Below the pieces are notes generated by a model that did not search any database, was not told the DNA's origin, and was given only the letters and a program-made list of their open reading frames with translations. Shown one piece after another: positions 19,655-32,600 of a stretch of 64,000 nucleotides of DNA. How positions within the stretch are numbered: the stretch's first letter is position 1; each line of letters begins with the position of its first letter. The stretch is from Pedobacter lusitanus (GTDB lineage: Bacteria; Bacteroidota; Bacteroidia; Sphingobacteriales; Sphingobacteriaceae): positions 1,426,001-1,490,000 of the forward strand of contig NZ_CP157278.1 in the NCBI RefSeq assembly GCF_040026395.1, in the 5' to 3' direction. A program made the translations under genes and the position numbers.

Positions 19655-20659
19655 TTAGAATACCCTTGGACAGATAGAAGATTTCGGTGCTTTTCCGAAA
19701 GCTATACCGACGGTAATTTCATGGGTTCCGGATTGATATCCGTTGAGTTTAGAGATGGCGTAATCATAGGAATAGCCTATTCTGAAGCGTTCATTGACAT
19801 AAAACTGGGCAATACCGATCAATGCTGCCTGGCTGGTTACATCAGTATTCTGATATTCTTTTTTAAATGCTTTGATACTGGTACGATAGCCTCCGCCAAG
19901 CCAGATTTTATCATTAAATATAGCCATGATATTAAAATCTGCATTGGTTGGTCCTTTAAAATCTTCTCTGATCATCATACTTGGTCTGATTCTCAGATCG
20001 GTTGAAACGTTAACCAGAGAGCCTGCCACAAAATAAAGATGCCTGGTGCGGGTGATATTATCGGCAATGCCTGCGCTTCTTCTGTAATCCTCTACCGATT
20101 TACTGTTATTTAACAGGTTTAGTGCAGAAACACCAATGTACCAGTATGGCGTGGTATAGAAAACACCGGCACGGAAGTCTGGTGAGATTTTACTGGAACC
20201 GCCGGTTGGTATGGTACCGTCTCCTCCGTCTACTGAGGTCAATGCATTTCCATTTAAGCCATATTGGGCTGCTCCTACTCCTAAACCAAAACTCAGCCTG
20301 CGGGTATCTGCTCCATCAAGCTGGATACGGAAAGCATAATTTAGTGTAACTGAACTGGAAGACTGCGGACCTAGTTTATCTGAGGTAATCTGAACGCCGA
20401 CACCGTGTTTGGTGGTTTGAGGATCGAGAATACCATCAATAGAGATCTGACCGGTTTTAGGTGCTCCCTGTATACCCACCCACTGATTACGCAGTGCCAG
20501 CTGGGCAAACCATTCTTCTTTATATCCGGCATAGGCAGGATTCACACTCAGGGTATTAAATATATACTGAGAAAACTGAATATTTTGCTGCGCAACTGCC
20601 TGACCGGTAAATAAACCGATTGAGCTTAGGAGCATAAATATTTTACATAGTCTTTTCAT
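19655..20659 (-). CDS. PorP/SprF family type IX secretion outer-membrane protein
   Basis: Outer-membrane beta-barrel of 334 aa with a signal peptide ending at AVAQ. The mature start (QFSQYIFNTLSVNPAYAGYKEEWFAQLALRNQWVG) is the hallmark of PorP/SprF proteins. In Flavobacterium, SprF is needed for secretion and attachment of the giant adhesin SprB through the type IX system. Here it lies 7 bp downstream of a giant protein with a type B sorting domain, so the two almost surely form an operon and a client/anchor pair. The core type IX machinery is not in the window. Confidence 0.95.
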   Translation of the reverse strand: MKRLCKIFMLLSSIGLFTGQAVAQQNIQFSQYIFNTLSVNPAYAGYKEEWFAQLALRNQWVGIQGAPKTGQISIDGILDPQTTKHGVGVQITSDKLGPQSSSSVTLNYAFRIQLDGADTRRLSFGLGVGAAQYGLNGNALTSVDGGDGTIPTGGSSKISPDFRAGVFYTTPYWYIGVSALNLLNNSKSVEDYRRSAGIADNITRTRHLYFVAGSLVNVSTDLRIRPSMMIREDFKGPTNADFNIMAIFNDKIWLGGGYRTSIKAFKKEYQNTDVTSQAALIGIAQFYVNERFRIGYSYDYAISKLNGYQSGTHEITVGIAFGKAPKSSICPRVF

Positions 20660-20666
20660 TATTAAT

Positions 20667-23600
20667 CTATCTTTTTATAAGTACCCAACCATTTTTAGAG
20701 GTTTTGCTACCTGCTTTTTTCAATGTGATGATATAGTAATAGGTTCCTTCGGTTAACCCCGATCCATCCCACTCATCCAGGTAATTGTTATTCCTGTAAA
20801 CCTCATTCCCCCATCTGTTGAAAACCATTAATTCAATACCGTCAAAACTTTCTCTTCCAATAATTTTGAACGTATCATTTTTACCATCTCCGTTTGGCGT
20901 AATGGTATTTGGAATGAACAGAGGTATCGGAATGACTGTAATATTTACCTGCGCCCTGTTACTTCTGTTAGGGGTCACCGCTTTATTATCATAGATGTAG
21001 TAAGTAAAATCATCTGGTCCTGAATAGCCTTTATTTGGCGTATAGGTTACTGTCCCATCTGTATGTACTACGATCTGTCCGTTTGAAGGGTAACTAAAGA
21101 TTTCTATGCTGGCTTTGTTCAGGCCGTTTAATGAAGCCAGATCATTACCTGCAACATTGATAGTCACAAACTCATTGATCTGAACATCTGCTTTATCATT
21201 AATCGCCTGTGGTGCATCTACAATAATATGAACGGTTGGATCATCGTTATTTGCCTGTGTACCTGAAATATCAGATACAGGATCACCTGATGGTGTATTT
21301 GCAGTAACAGTTGCCGTATTAATTACTCTTCCATCTCTTTTTTCTTCGTCAGTAACTTTATAGGTAGCGGTAACTGTAACTGAAGCTCCTGCAGCAATCT
21401 CATTTACACCCAGTTCTATTTTTCCACCAATTCTGGTATCCATTAATTTCAGATTGTAGAGCTTTACTCTTCCTGTATTGGTTATTTTGAAGGTATAAAC
21501 TATGGTAGAAAAATCATTGCTCATCACTCCTGTTTTAACCAGGACAATCGTGCCTTTGGTTACAATATCTACAGTTGCTGTAGCAGATAGTGGAGCCGGA
21601 GCTTCTGCTGTGCTTACAGTTGCTGTATTGATGATTTTACCGGATCTGATATCAGGTTTTCCATTGTTGTCAATATCTTCCTGAGTAACCCGGTAAGTTC
21701 CGGTATATACCCATGATTCATTAGCTTCAAGAATTCCATTTCCATTGTCTCCGTAAGCTGGTCCTCTCAATATTCCTCCCAGAAATGGATCTTTCACTTG
21801 TACATTAGTATGATTTGCACTGGCCGTATTTTTTACGGTAATGGTATACTGTATCTGATCTCCGGGCACAGAAACCAGGCTTACATTAGCCGTTTTCGTT
21901 ATGTTTAGTCCGCTGCAAACCGGTACATTAACTGTTACGGTAAAGCTATTCCCTGGACAGCCACCGGTAATTGAAGTTGGGGTAACAGTATAAATGACTT
22001 GCTGTACGGTATGGCTGGTATTAATTAATGTGGCATTAATTTTATTTCCGGAGCCATTACGAAGACCTTTAACGCTGGTATTCTGGGCAACCGTCCAGGT
22101 AAATGTTGCAGGTACTGCGTTTCCGCCACTGGTGGTTTGGCTAACATTGTCCTGCAGATCGTATTGAATACTGTTGTTTGTACAGGTCAGGCTGCTGATC
22201 ACGTCATTAAAACCTATCGGAGATGGATTAACGGTTATTGTTCCATTAAGCTGCGGGGTCTGGCACAGCCCGGTGGTATGGACAGTATAGTTAAATACTC
22301 CGGAGATTAAAGGAGTTCCGGTGATTGTAAGCTGATCCCCTGCGTAAGTCCATGATAATCCTGATGGCAGACCGGTGACGGTTGCTCCTGTTGCATTTGT
22401 AGTCTGATAGGTAATGGCTTGCAGACTGTTACTGTTTATACATAAAGTCTGATTTGCATTTGCTGATATCAGCTGCAGTGTGGTATTTGGATTGACTTTA
22501 ATCAGACCGCTAAGTGTAGCTGATGCGCATCCTCCGGTAGTAGTAATCGTATAAGGAAATACCCCTGCAAGTGACGGACTTCCTGTAATGGTAAATTCTT
22601 TGGTAGCCCGATCATAATTTCCGGTCAGGCCAGCTGGTAAAACTGAAGTAAATGCTCCTGTTGCATTTGTAATTTTATAAACTATCTGATTAACCGGGGT
22701 ATTTATACATACTACTGGTTGATTGCTTCCTGCAGGAGAAACCAGGTTTATTTCTGCATTTGGATAGACATCAATTTGTCCATGCACCTGTTTAGTATCA
22801 CAATCTCCTGTTACGGTTACAGTATAGTTAAATGTTCCTGATTGTGATGGCGTTCCGCTAATAGTCAGTAAGCCATCGGCGTAATTTTGAGTCAGACCCA
22901 GTGGAAGATTAGTAACTACTGCCGATCCGTTACTTACCGTATATACAGCATTTGAAATTGGAGTATTGATACAGGCTGATTGATTGTTACTGCCTGTGGT
23001 TAATATGATCTCAACATTTGGTTTGACTTTGATGGTACCGGCAATATCTGCTGGCTTACAATCCCCGGTAGCAGTAACTTTATAAGAGATCAGACCGCCT
23101 GTTTTTGGCGTACCGCTGATGGTAAATTTGCCGGTGACTGCATTGTATGATTGGGTTAGTTCTGTTGGTAAACCTGTGGCTGTTGCATTCCGGCCATTGG
23201 TTATCTGGTACTCAATATTAACTATTGACCGGTTTACACATAACTCCTGCTGATCAGTTTTTATGGCCGAAGTTAAGGAGATTGTTACGTCTGGTTTTAC
23301 GATGAAATCTCCTTCGGCTGTTACTGGCAGACAATCACCAGTGGCAGTGATTTTATAATGTAATGCACCAGATATTGTTGGTGTACCGCTGATGGTAATT
23401 TTGCCACTTTCTCTTTTCCAGATTATCCCTGCAGGAAGATTGTCTACAGTAGCATTAGTTTCACCAGTAACGGTATAAACGATAGGTTCAATTGCACTGT
23501 TGATACAGATCACCTGGTCTTTGACACCCGATAAAAGGGTGAGTTTTACATCTGGTTTGACTTTGATTGTTCCACTCAGATCCGCTGATTTACAATCTCC

Positions 23601-26600
23601 GGTTCCTGTTATGGTATAGTTTATCAGACCAGCTGTTTTTGGTGTACCACTAATGGTGAACTTGCCGGTAGCCGGGTTGTACGATTGCGTTAATTCTACG
23701 GGTAAACCTACTGCCGTTGCATTTTTACCATTGGTAATCAGGTACTCAATATTTACGATCGGTTGATTTACGCAAAGCACCTGTGCATCGGTATTAACAG
23801 CCGAGGTCAAGGCTATCGTTACATCCGGCTTCACTTTGATTGTTCCACTCAGATCCGCTGATTTACAATCGCCCGTTCCTGTTACAGTATAACTAATCAG
23901 ACCGGCTGTTTTTGGCGTACCACTAATGGTGAACTTACTGGTAGCCGGGTCGTATGATTGCGTTAGTTCTGCTGGCAAACCTACTGCTGTTGCATTCTTA
24001 CCATTAGTAACCTGATATTCAATATTTACGATCGGTTGATTTACACAAAGTACCTGCGCATCGGTATTAACAGCCGAGGTTAAGGCTATCGTTACATCCG
24101 GCTTTACTTTGATTGTTCCACTCAGATCCGCTGATTTACAATCTCCCGTTCCTGTTACGGTATAACTAATCAGACCTGCTGTTTTTGGCGTACCGCTGAT
24201 CGTAAACTTGCCGGTAGCCGGGGCATAAGACTGGGTTAGTTCTACAGGTAAACCTACAGCTGTTGCATTTTTACCATTGGTAATCAGGTATTCAATATTT
24301 ACGATCGGTTGATTTACACAAAGTACCTGTGCATCGGTATTAACGGCTGAGCTCAAGGCTATCGTTACATCTTGCTTCACTTTGATTGTTCCACTCAGAT
24401 CCGCCGATTTACAATCTCCGGTTCCTGTTACAGTATAACTAATCAGACCGGCTGTTTTTGGTGTACCACTGATCGTAAACTTACCGGTAGCCGCATCATA
24501 AGACTGGGTTAGTTCTACAGGTAAACCTACAGCCGTTGCATTTTTACCATTGGTAATCAGGTACTCAATATTTACGATCGGTTGATTTACACAAAGCACC
24601 TGTGCATCGGTATTAACAGCCGAGGTTAAGGCTATCGTTACATCTGGTTTCACTTTGATTGTTCCGCTCAGATCCGCTGATTTACAATCTCCGGTTCCCG
24701 TTACAGTATAACTAATCAGACCGGCTGTTTTTGGTGTACCACTAATGGTGAACTTGCCGGTAGCCGGGTCATAAGACTGGGTTAGTTCTACAGGTAAACC
24801 TACAGCTGTTGCATTTTTACCATTGGTAATCAGGTATTCAATATTTACGATCGGTTGATTTACACAAAGCACCTGTGCATCGGTATTAACAGCCGAGGTT
24901 AAGGCTATCGTTACATCTGGTTTCACTTTGATTGTTCCGCTCAGATCCGCTGATTTACAATCTCCGGTTCCCGTTACAGTATAACTAATCAGACCGGCTG
25001 TTTTTGGTGTACCACTAATGGTGAACTTGCCGGTAGCCGGGTCATAAGACTGGGTTAGTTCTACAGGTAAACCTACAGCTGTTGCATTTTTACCATTGGT
25101 AATCAGGTATTCAATATTTACGATCGGTTGATTTACACAAAGCACCTGTGCATCGGTATTAACAGCTGAACTCAGTGCTATCGTTACATCCGGCTTCACT
25201 TTGATTGTTCCACTCAGATCCGCTGATTTACAATCTCCGGTTCCCGTTACAGTATAACTAATCAGACCAGCTGTTTTTGGTGTACCACTAATGGTGAACT
25301 TACCGGTAGCCGCATCATAAGACTGGGTTAGTTCTACAGGTAAACCTACAGCTGTTGCATTTTTACCATTGGTAATCAGGTATTCAATATTTACGATCGG
25401 TTGATTTACACAAAGCATCTGCGCATTAGTATTAACAGCTGAACTCAGTGCTATCGTTACATCCGGCTTCACTTTGATTGTTCCACTCAGATCCGCTGAT
25501 TTACAATCGCCTGTTCCTGTTACAGTATAACTAATCAGACCAGCTGTTTTTGGTGTACCACTGATCGTAAACTTGCCGGTAGCCGGGTCATAAGACTGGG
25601 TTAGTTCTACAGGTAAACCTACAGCTGTTGCATTTTTACCATTGGTAATCAGGTATTCAATATTTACGATCGGTTGATTTACACAAAGCACCTGTGCATC
25701 GGTATTAACAGCCGAGCTCAAGGCTATCGTTACATCTGGTTTCACTTTGATTGTTCCACTCAGATCCGCCGATTTACAATCTCCGGTTCCTGTTACAGTA
25801 TAACTAATCAGACCGGCTGTTTTTGGCGTACCACTGACCGTAAACTTACCGGTAGCCGGGTCGTATGATTGCGTTAGTTCTACAGGCAAACCTACTGCCG
25901 TTGCATTTTTACCATTGGTAATCAGGTATTCAATATTTACGATCGGTTGATTTACACAAAGTACCTGTGCATCGGTATTAACAGCCGAGCTCAAGGCTAT
26001 CGTTACATCTTGCTTCACTTTGATTGTTCCACTCAGATCCGCCGATTTACAATCTCCCGTTCCTGTTACAGTATAACTAATCAGACCAGCTGTTTTTGGC
26101 GTACCACTGATCGTAAACTTACCGGTAGCCGCATCATAAGACTGGGTTAGTTCTACAGGTAAGCCTACTGCTGTTGCATTCTTACCATTAGTAATCAGGT
26201 ATTCAATATTTACGATCGGTTGATTTACACAAAGTACCTGCGCATCGGTATTAACAGCCGAGCTCAAAGCTATCGTTACATCCGGCTTCACTTTGATTGT
26301 TCCACTCAGATCCGCTGATTTACAATCTCCGGTTCCCGTTACGGTATAACTAATCAGACCAGCTGTTTTTGGTGTACCACTGATCGTGAACTTGCCGGTA
26401 GCCGGGTCATAAGACTGGGTTAGTTCTACAGGTAAGCCTACTGCTGTTGCATTCTTACCATTAGTAATCAGGTATTCAATATTTACGATCGGTTGATTTA
26501 CACAAAGTACCTGCGCATCGGTATTAACGGCCGAGCTCAAGGCTATCGTTACATCCGGTTTGACTTTGATTGTTCCACTCAGATCCGCTGATTTACAATC

Positions 26601-29600
26601 GCCTGTTCCTGTTACAGTATAACTAATCAGACCGGCTGTTTTTGGCGTACCACTGATCGTAAACTTGCCGGTAGCCGGGTTGTACGATTGCGTTAATTCT
26701 ATGGGTAAGCCTACTGCTGTTGCATTTTTACCATTGGTAATCAGGTATTCAATATTTACGATCGGTTGATTTACGCAAAGCACCTGCGCATCAGTATTAA
26801 CAGCTGAGCTCAGTGCTATCGTTACATCCGGCTTCACTTTGATTGTTCCACTCAGATCCGCTGATTTACAATCTCCCGTTCCTGTTACAGTATAACTAAT
26901 CAGACCGGCTGTTTTTGGTGTACCACTGATCGTAAACTTACCAGTAGCCGGGTTGTATGATTGCGTTAGTTCTACAGGTAAACCTACTGCCGTTGCATTT
27001 TTACCATTGGTAATCAGGTATTCAATATTTACGATCGGTTGATTTACACAAAGTACCTGCGCATCGGTATTAACGGCTGAGCTCAAGGCTATCGTTACAT
27101 CTGGCTTCACTTTGATTGTTCCACTCAGATCCGCCGATTTACAATCTCCAGTTCCTGTTACAGTATAACTAATCAGACCTGCTGTTTTTGGTGTACCACT
27201 GATCGTAAACTTACCCGTTGCCGGGTCATAAAACTGGGTTAATTCTACGGGTAAACCTACAGCTGTTGCATTTTTACCATTGGTAATCAGGTACTCAATA
27301 TTTACGATCGGTTGATTTACACAAAGTACCTGCGCATCGGTATTAACAGCTGAGCTCAGTGCTATCGTTACATCTGGTTTGACTTTGATTGTTCCGCTCA
27401 GATCCGATGATTTACAATCTCCGGTTCCTGTTACAGTATAACTAATCAGACCAGCTGTTTTTGGTGTACCACTGATCGTAAACTTGCCGGTAGCCGGGTC
27501 ATAAGACTGGGTTAGTTCTACAGGTAAACCTACAGCTGTTGCATTTTTACCATTGGTAATCAGGTATTCAATATTTACGATCGGTTGATTTACACAAAGC
27601 ACCTGTGCATCGGTATTAACAGCCGAGCTCAAGGCTATCGTTACATCTGGTTTCACTTTGATTGTTCCACTCAGATCCGCCGATTTACAATCTCCGGTTC
27701 CTGTTACAGTATAACTAATCAGACCGGCTGTTTTTGGCGTACCACTGATCGTAAACTTACCGGTAGCCGGGTCGTATGATTGCGTTAGTTCTACAGGCAA
27801 ACCTACTGCCGTTGCATTTTTACCATTGGTAATCAGGTATTCAATATTTACGATCGGTTGATTTACACAAAGTACCTGTGCATCGGTATTAACAGCCGAG
27901 CTCAAGGCTATCGTTACATCTTGCTTCACTTTGATTGTTCCACTCAGATCCGCCGATTTACAATCTCCCGTTCCTGTTACAGTATAACTAATCAGGCCGG
28001 CTGTTTTTGGTGTACCACTGATCGTGAATTTACCGGTAGCCGGGTCATAAGACTGGGTTAGTTCTACAGGTAAACCTATTGCTGTTGCATTTTTACCATT
28101 GGTAATCAGGTATTCAATATTTACGATCGGTTGATTTACACAAAGCACCTGCGCATCGGTATTAACAGCCGAGGTCAGGGCTATCGTTACATCTGGCTTC
28201 ACTTTGATTGTTCCGCTCAGATCCGCTGATTTACAATCTCCGGTTCCTGTTACAGTATAACTAATCAGACCAGCTGTTTTCGGTGTACCACTGATCGTGA
28301 ATTTACCGGTAGCCGGGTCATAAGACTGGGTTAGTTCTACAGGTAAACCTACTGCTGTTGCATTTTTACCATTGGTAATCAGGTACTCAATATTTACGAT
28401 CGGTTGATTTACACAAAGCACCTGCGCATCCGTGTTGACGGCTGAGCTCAAGGCTATCGTTACATCTGGTTTGACTTTGATTGTTCCACTCAGATCCGCT
28501 GATTTACAATCGCCTGTTCCTGTTACAGTATAACTAATCAGACCAGCTGTTTTTGGTGTACCACTGATCGTAAACTTGCCGGTAGCCGGGTCATAAGACT
28601 GGGTTAGTTCTACAGGTAAACCTATTGCTGTTGCATTTTTACCATTGGTAATCAGGTACTCAATATTTACGATCGGTTGATTTACACAAAGCACCTGCGC
28701 ATCCGTGTTGACTACTGAGCTCAAGGCTATCGTTACATCTGGCTTCACTTTGATTGTTCCACTCAGATCCGCTGATTTACAATCTCCGGTTCCTGTTACA
28801 GTATAACTAATCAAACCAGCTGTTTTTGGCGTACCACTGATCGTGAATTTACCAGTAGCCGGGTTGTATGATTGCGTTAATTCTACGGGTAAACCTACTG
28901 CCGTTGCATTTTTACCATTGGTAATCAGGTATTCAATATTTACGATCGGTTGATTTACACAAAGTACCTGCGCATCGGTATTAACAGCTGAGCTCAAGGC
29001 TATCGTTACATCTGGTTTCACTTTGATTGTTCCACTCAGATCCGCCGATTTACAATCTCCCGTTCCCGTTACGGTATAACTAATCAGACCGGCTGTTTTT
29101 GGTGTACCACTGATCGTGAACTTGCCGGTAGCCGGGTCATAAGACTGGGTTAGTTCTACAGGTAAACCTATTGCTGTTGCATTCTTACCATTAGTAATCA
29201 GGTATTCAATATTTACGATCGGTTGATTTACACAAAGTACCTGCGCATCGGTATTAACAGCCGAGCTCAAAGCTATCGTTACATCCGGCTTCACTTTGAT
29301 TGTTCCACTCAGATCCGCTGATTTACAATCTCCCGTTCCTGTTACAGTATAACTAATCAGACCAGCTGTTTTTGGTGTACCACTGATCGTGAATTTACCG
29401 GTAGCCGGGTCGTATGATTGCGTTAGTTCTACAGGTAAACCTACTGCTGTTGCATTTTTACCATTGGTAATCAGGTACTCAATATTTACGATCGGTTGAT
29501 TTACACAAAGCACCTGCGCATCCGTGTTGACTACTGAGCTCAAAGCTATCGTTACATCCGGTTTGACTTTGATTGTTCCACTCAGATCCGCTGATTTACA

Positions 29601-32600
29601 ATCTCCCGTTCCTGTTACAGTGTAACTAATCAGACCGGCTGTTTTTGGCGTACCACTGATCGTAAACTTGCCGGTAGCCGCATCATAAGACTGGGTTAGT
29701 TCTACAGGTAAACCTACAGCTGTTGCATTTTTACCATTGGTAATCAGGTACTCAATATTTACGATCGGTTGATTTACACAAAGCACCTGTGCATCGGTAT
29801 TAACAGCCGAGGTTAAGGCTATCGTTACATCTGGTTTCACTTTGATTGTTCCGCTCAGATCCGCTGATTTACAATCTCCCGTTCCCGTTACAGTATAACT
29901 AATCAGACCTGCTGTTTTTGGTGTACCACTAATGGTGAACTTGCCGGTAGCCGGGTCATAAGACTGGGTTAGTTCTACAGGTAAACCTACAGCTGTTGCA
30001 TTTTTACCATTGGTAATCAGGTATTCAATATTTACGATCGGTTGATTTACACAAAGCACCTGTGCATCGGTATTAACAGCCGAGGTTAAGGCTATCGTTA
30101 CATCCGGCTTCACTTTGATTGTTCCACTCAGATCCGCCGATTTACAATCTCCAGTTCCTGTTACAGTATAACTAATCAGACCGGCTGTTTTTGGCGTACC
30201 ACTGATCGTAAACTTACCCGTTGCCGGGTCATAAAACTGGGTTAATTCTGCTGGTAAACCTACAGCTGTTGCATTTTTACCATTGGTAATCAGGTACTCA
30301 ATATTTACGATCGGTTGATTTACACAAAGTACCTGTGCATCCGTGTTGACGGCTGAGCTCAGTGCTATCGTTACATCCGGCTTCACTTTGATTGTTCCGC
30401 TCAGATCCGCTGATTTACAATCTCCGGTTCCTGTTACAGTATAACTAATCAAACCTGCTGTTTTTGGTGTTCCACTGATCGTGAATTTACCAGTAGCCGC
30501 ATCATAAGACTGGGTTAGTTCTACAGGTAAACCTACTGCTGTTGCATTTTTACCATTGGTAACCTGATATTCAATATTTACGATCGGTTGATTTACGCAA
30601 AGCACCTGCGCATCCGTGTTTATAGCTGAGCTCAAGGCAACTGTAGTATTTGGCAAAATATTAATCTCTCCTGCACTGCTTGCCGTAGAACAACCACCCA
30701 GAGTAGTCACAGTAAACGGGAATTTACCAACAATAGCAGAAGTTCCGCTAATCGTTATTTGGTTTTTGTCAGCATCATACACACCAATCAGTCCCGGGTT
30801 CGGTTTATTAAAACTAACAGTAGCCATATCAGCATCTTTAACCTGATATACAATTGGCTTTATTGGCACATCAACACAGACACTCTGAACTGCAGTTCCG
30901 GAAACAGGAGTTACCCCTATTGAAGAATTGGGAGTTACAGTGATCACACTCTTGACCAGCTGTATATTACTGCAAGTAGAGTTAGAAACATTCACAATTT
31001 TATAAGTAAAAACTCCCGGCACATTAGTAGGATGATTTATTATAGCAGAGTTACCTGATCCTGCTGTAGTAATTGTCTGAATCGCACTGGTAACTGTTCC
31101 ATCACTAAGCGTATAGGAAAAGGTATATGGCCCGGTTCCATTGAGTCCTTTGAAAGTAACCGGGACCACAGAACTCCCCTCACATACATTTTGAGAAAGT
31201 GGTGAAATTTCGGCTTTAGGCAGTTGATTAACCGTTAAAGTAATAACATCAGAAGTAACATTACATCCGCCCGGAGAAATGACATGCACTCTGTATTGAC
31301 TCCCATTATAAGCAAATGGAACCATGCTAATATTAAGCGTATTTGTTTTTGCACCTAATGACCCGTCAGGATCTGGAAGATTAGCCCAGCCACTGCCAGA
31401 GTTGTAGGATTCCCACTGATAAGTGAGGTTGCTTCCAGTAGCAGTTACCGTAGTAGTAAAAGCAGAGTTTTCACAGATAGTACCACTTTTGGGTTGTGTG
31501 ACAATGATTGGCGAACCGATATTAAAAGTAGCCGTTCCTATGGAAGATTTGGCGCCATAAACATCCATAAAAGTGAACGTAATTGATGCCGAGCTACCTG
31601 TAAACCCCGGAGCAGGTGTAAAAATAAGTTTCTTAGTATTAGCCAGGTCGAATTCAAAAGTTCCGGCAGATGTGGTTACTTTTTGCTCAATCGCCGGCGT
31701 GGAGGGATTAAGATCTACATTGTCCGGATTTGGCTCCCCCCCTGCATTTGGTTTAGTAGCGCCTGCCAGTATATCCAGAATGCCCTGATCCCCCTGACAA
31801 ATATTCATTGACGGACTGGGCGCTTTAGGTTCGTCCAACACGCTTTTATCTACACTCAGAGACAAACCCCTGATTTCATGATAATTATTACTACCACCAG
31901 TCGAGGATGCAATTCCATATTTTAAGCCACCAGCCGGAACGGCTACCGGATATGGATAATCAACAATAATAGGTGTTACCACACCACCTTTCTGAATACT
32001 CACACTAATCGTCAGACCAGTACCTGGCTTAATAGGCTTTAGGCTGATAAAAACTTTCCGGTATTCGTTCTCTCCTGCCACAGCACCTCTTTTTCCGCCG
32101 GCAATAGCAAATGGCGAAGGCCTGGAAGTAATATATCCGTAATTATTTGTTGATGTCGAATAACCATCTCCCGCACCACGGATCACAACATAATCCGGAA
32201 ACAAGGATGATGATGAACCAGACGGCGGTGTAAGCCCCCCGGATCTGTCTTCTAGAGCATTGGCAAAGTTCCCATATTCATCAAGACCAATTCCCAGATA
32301 ACCTTTGGTTACACCAGGCAATTTAATTTTAACCCTATTTTCTGTATAACCTTTCTGCGAATAACCGAGTGAGCCCCCAAATGCCCCAATATTAAATGCC
32401 GGTACAGTTGCATCGAAAAGGAAAAAACAGATACCATCTGCACCAGTTCCGCCATAAGTATAATATTCAAACTCTATATTCAGACCATAGGTCCCCAGAA
32501 AAACATTATTTGAGTAAACATATCCCTTTTGATCACCATCAGTATTGGTTAATCTCAGGTACCCCTGACCAACCGGATCCAGTGCAGCACTACCGTTAGG

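Noticed and set aside
25674..28061. Four similar plus-strand open frames inside the adhesin gene
   Set aside because: They repeat every 273 or 1911 bp because they are antisense readings of the adhesin repeats; the minus strand frame is continuous over 4066 codons.
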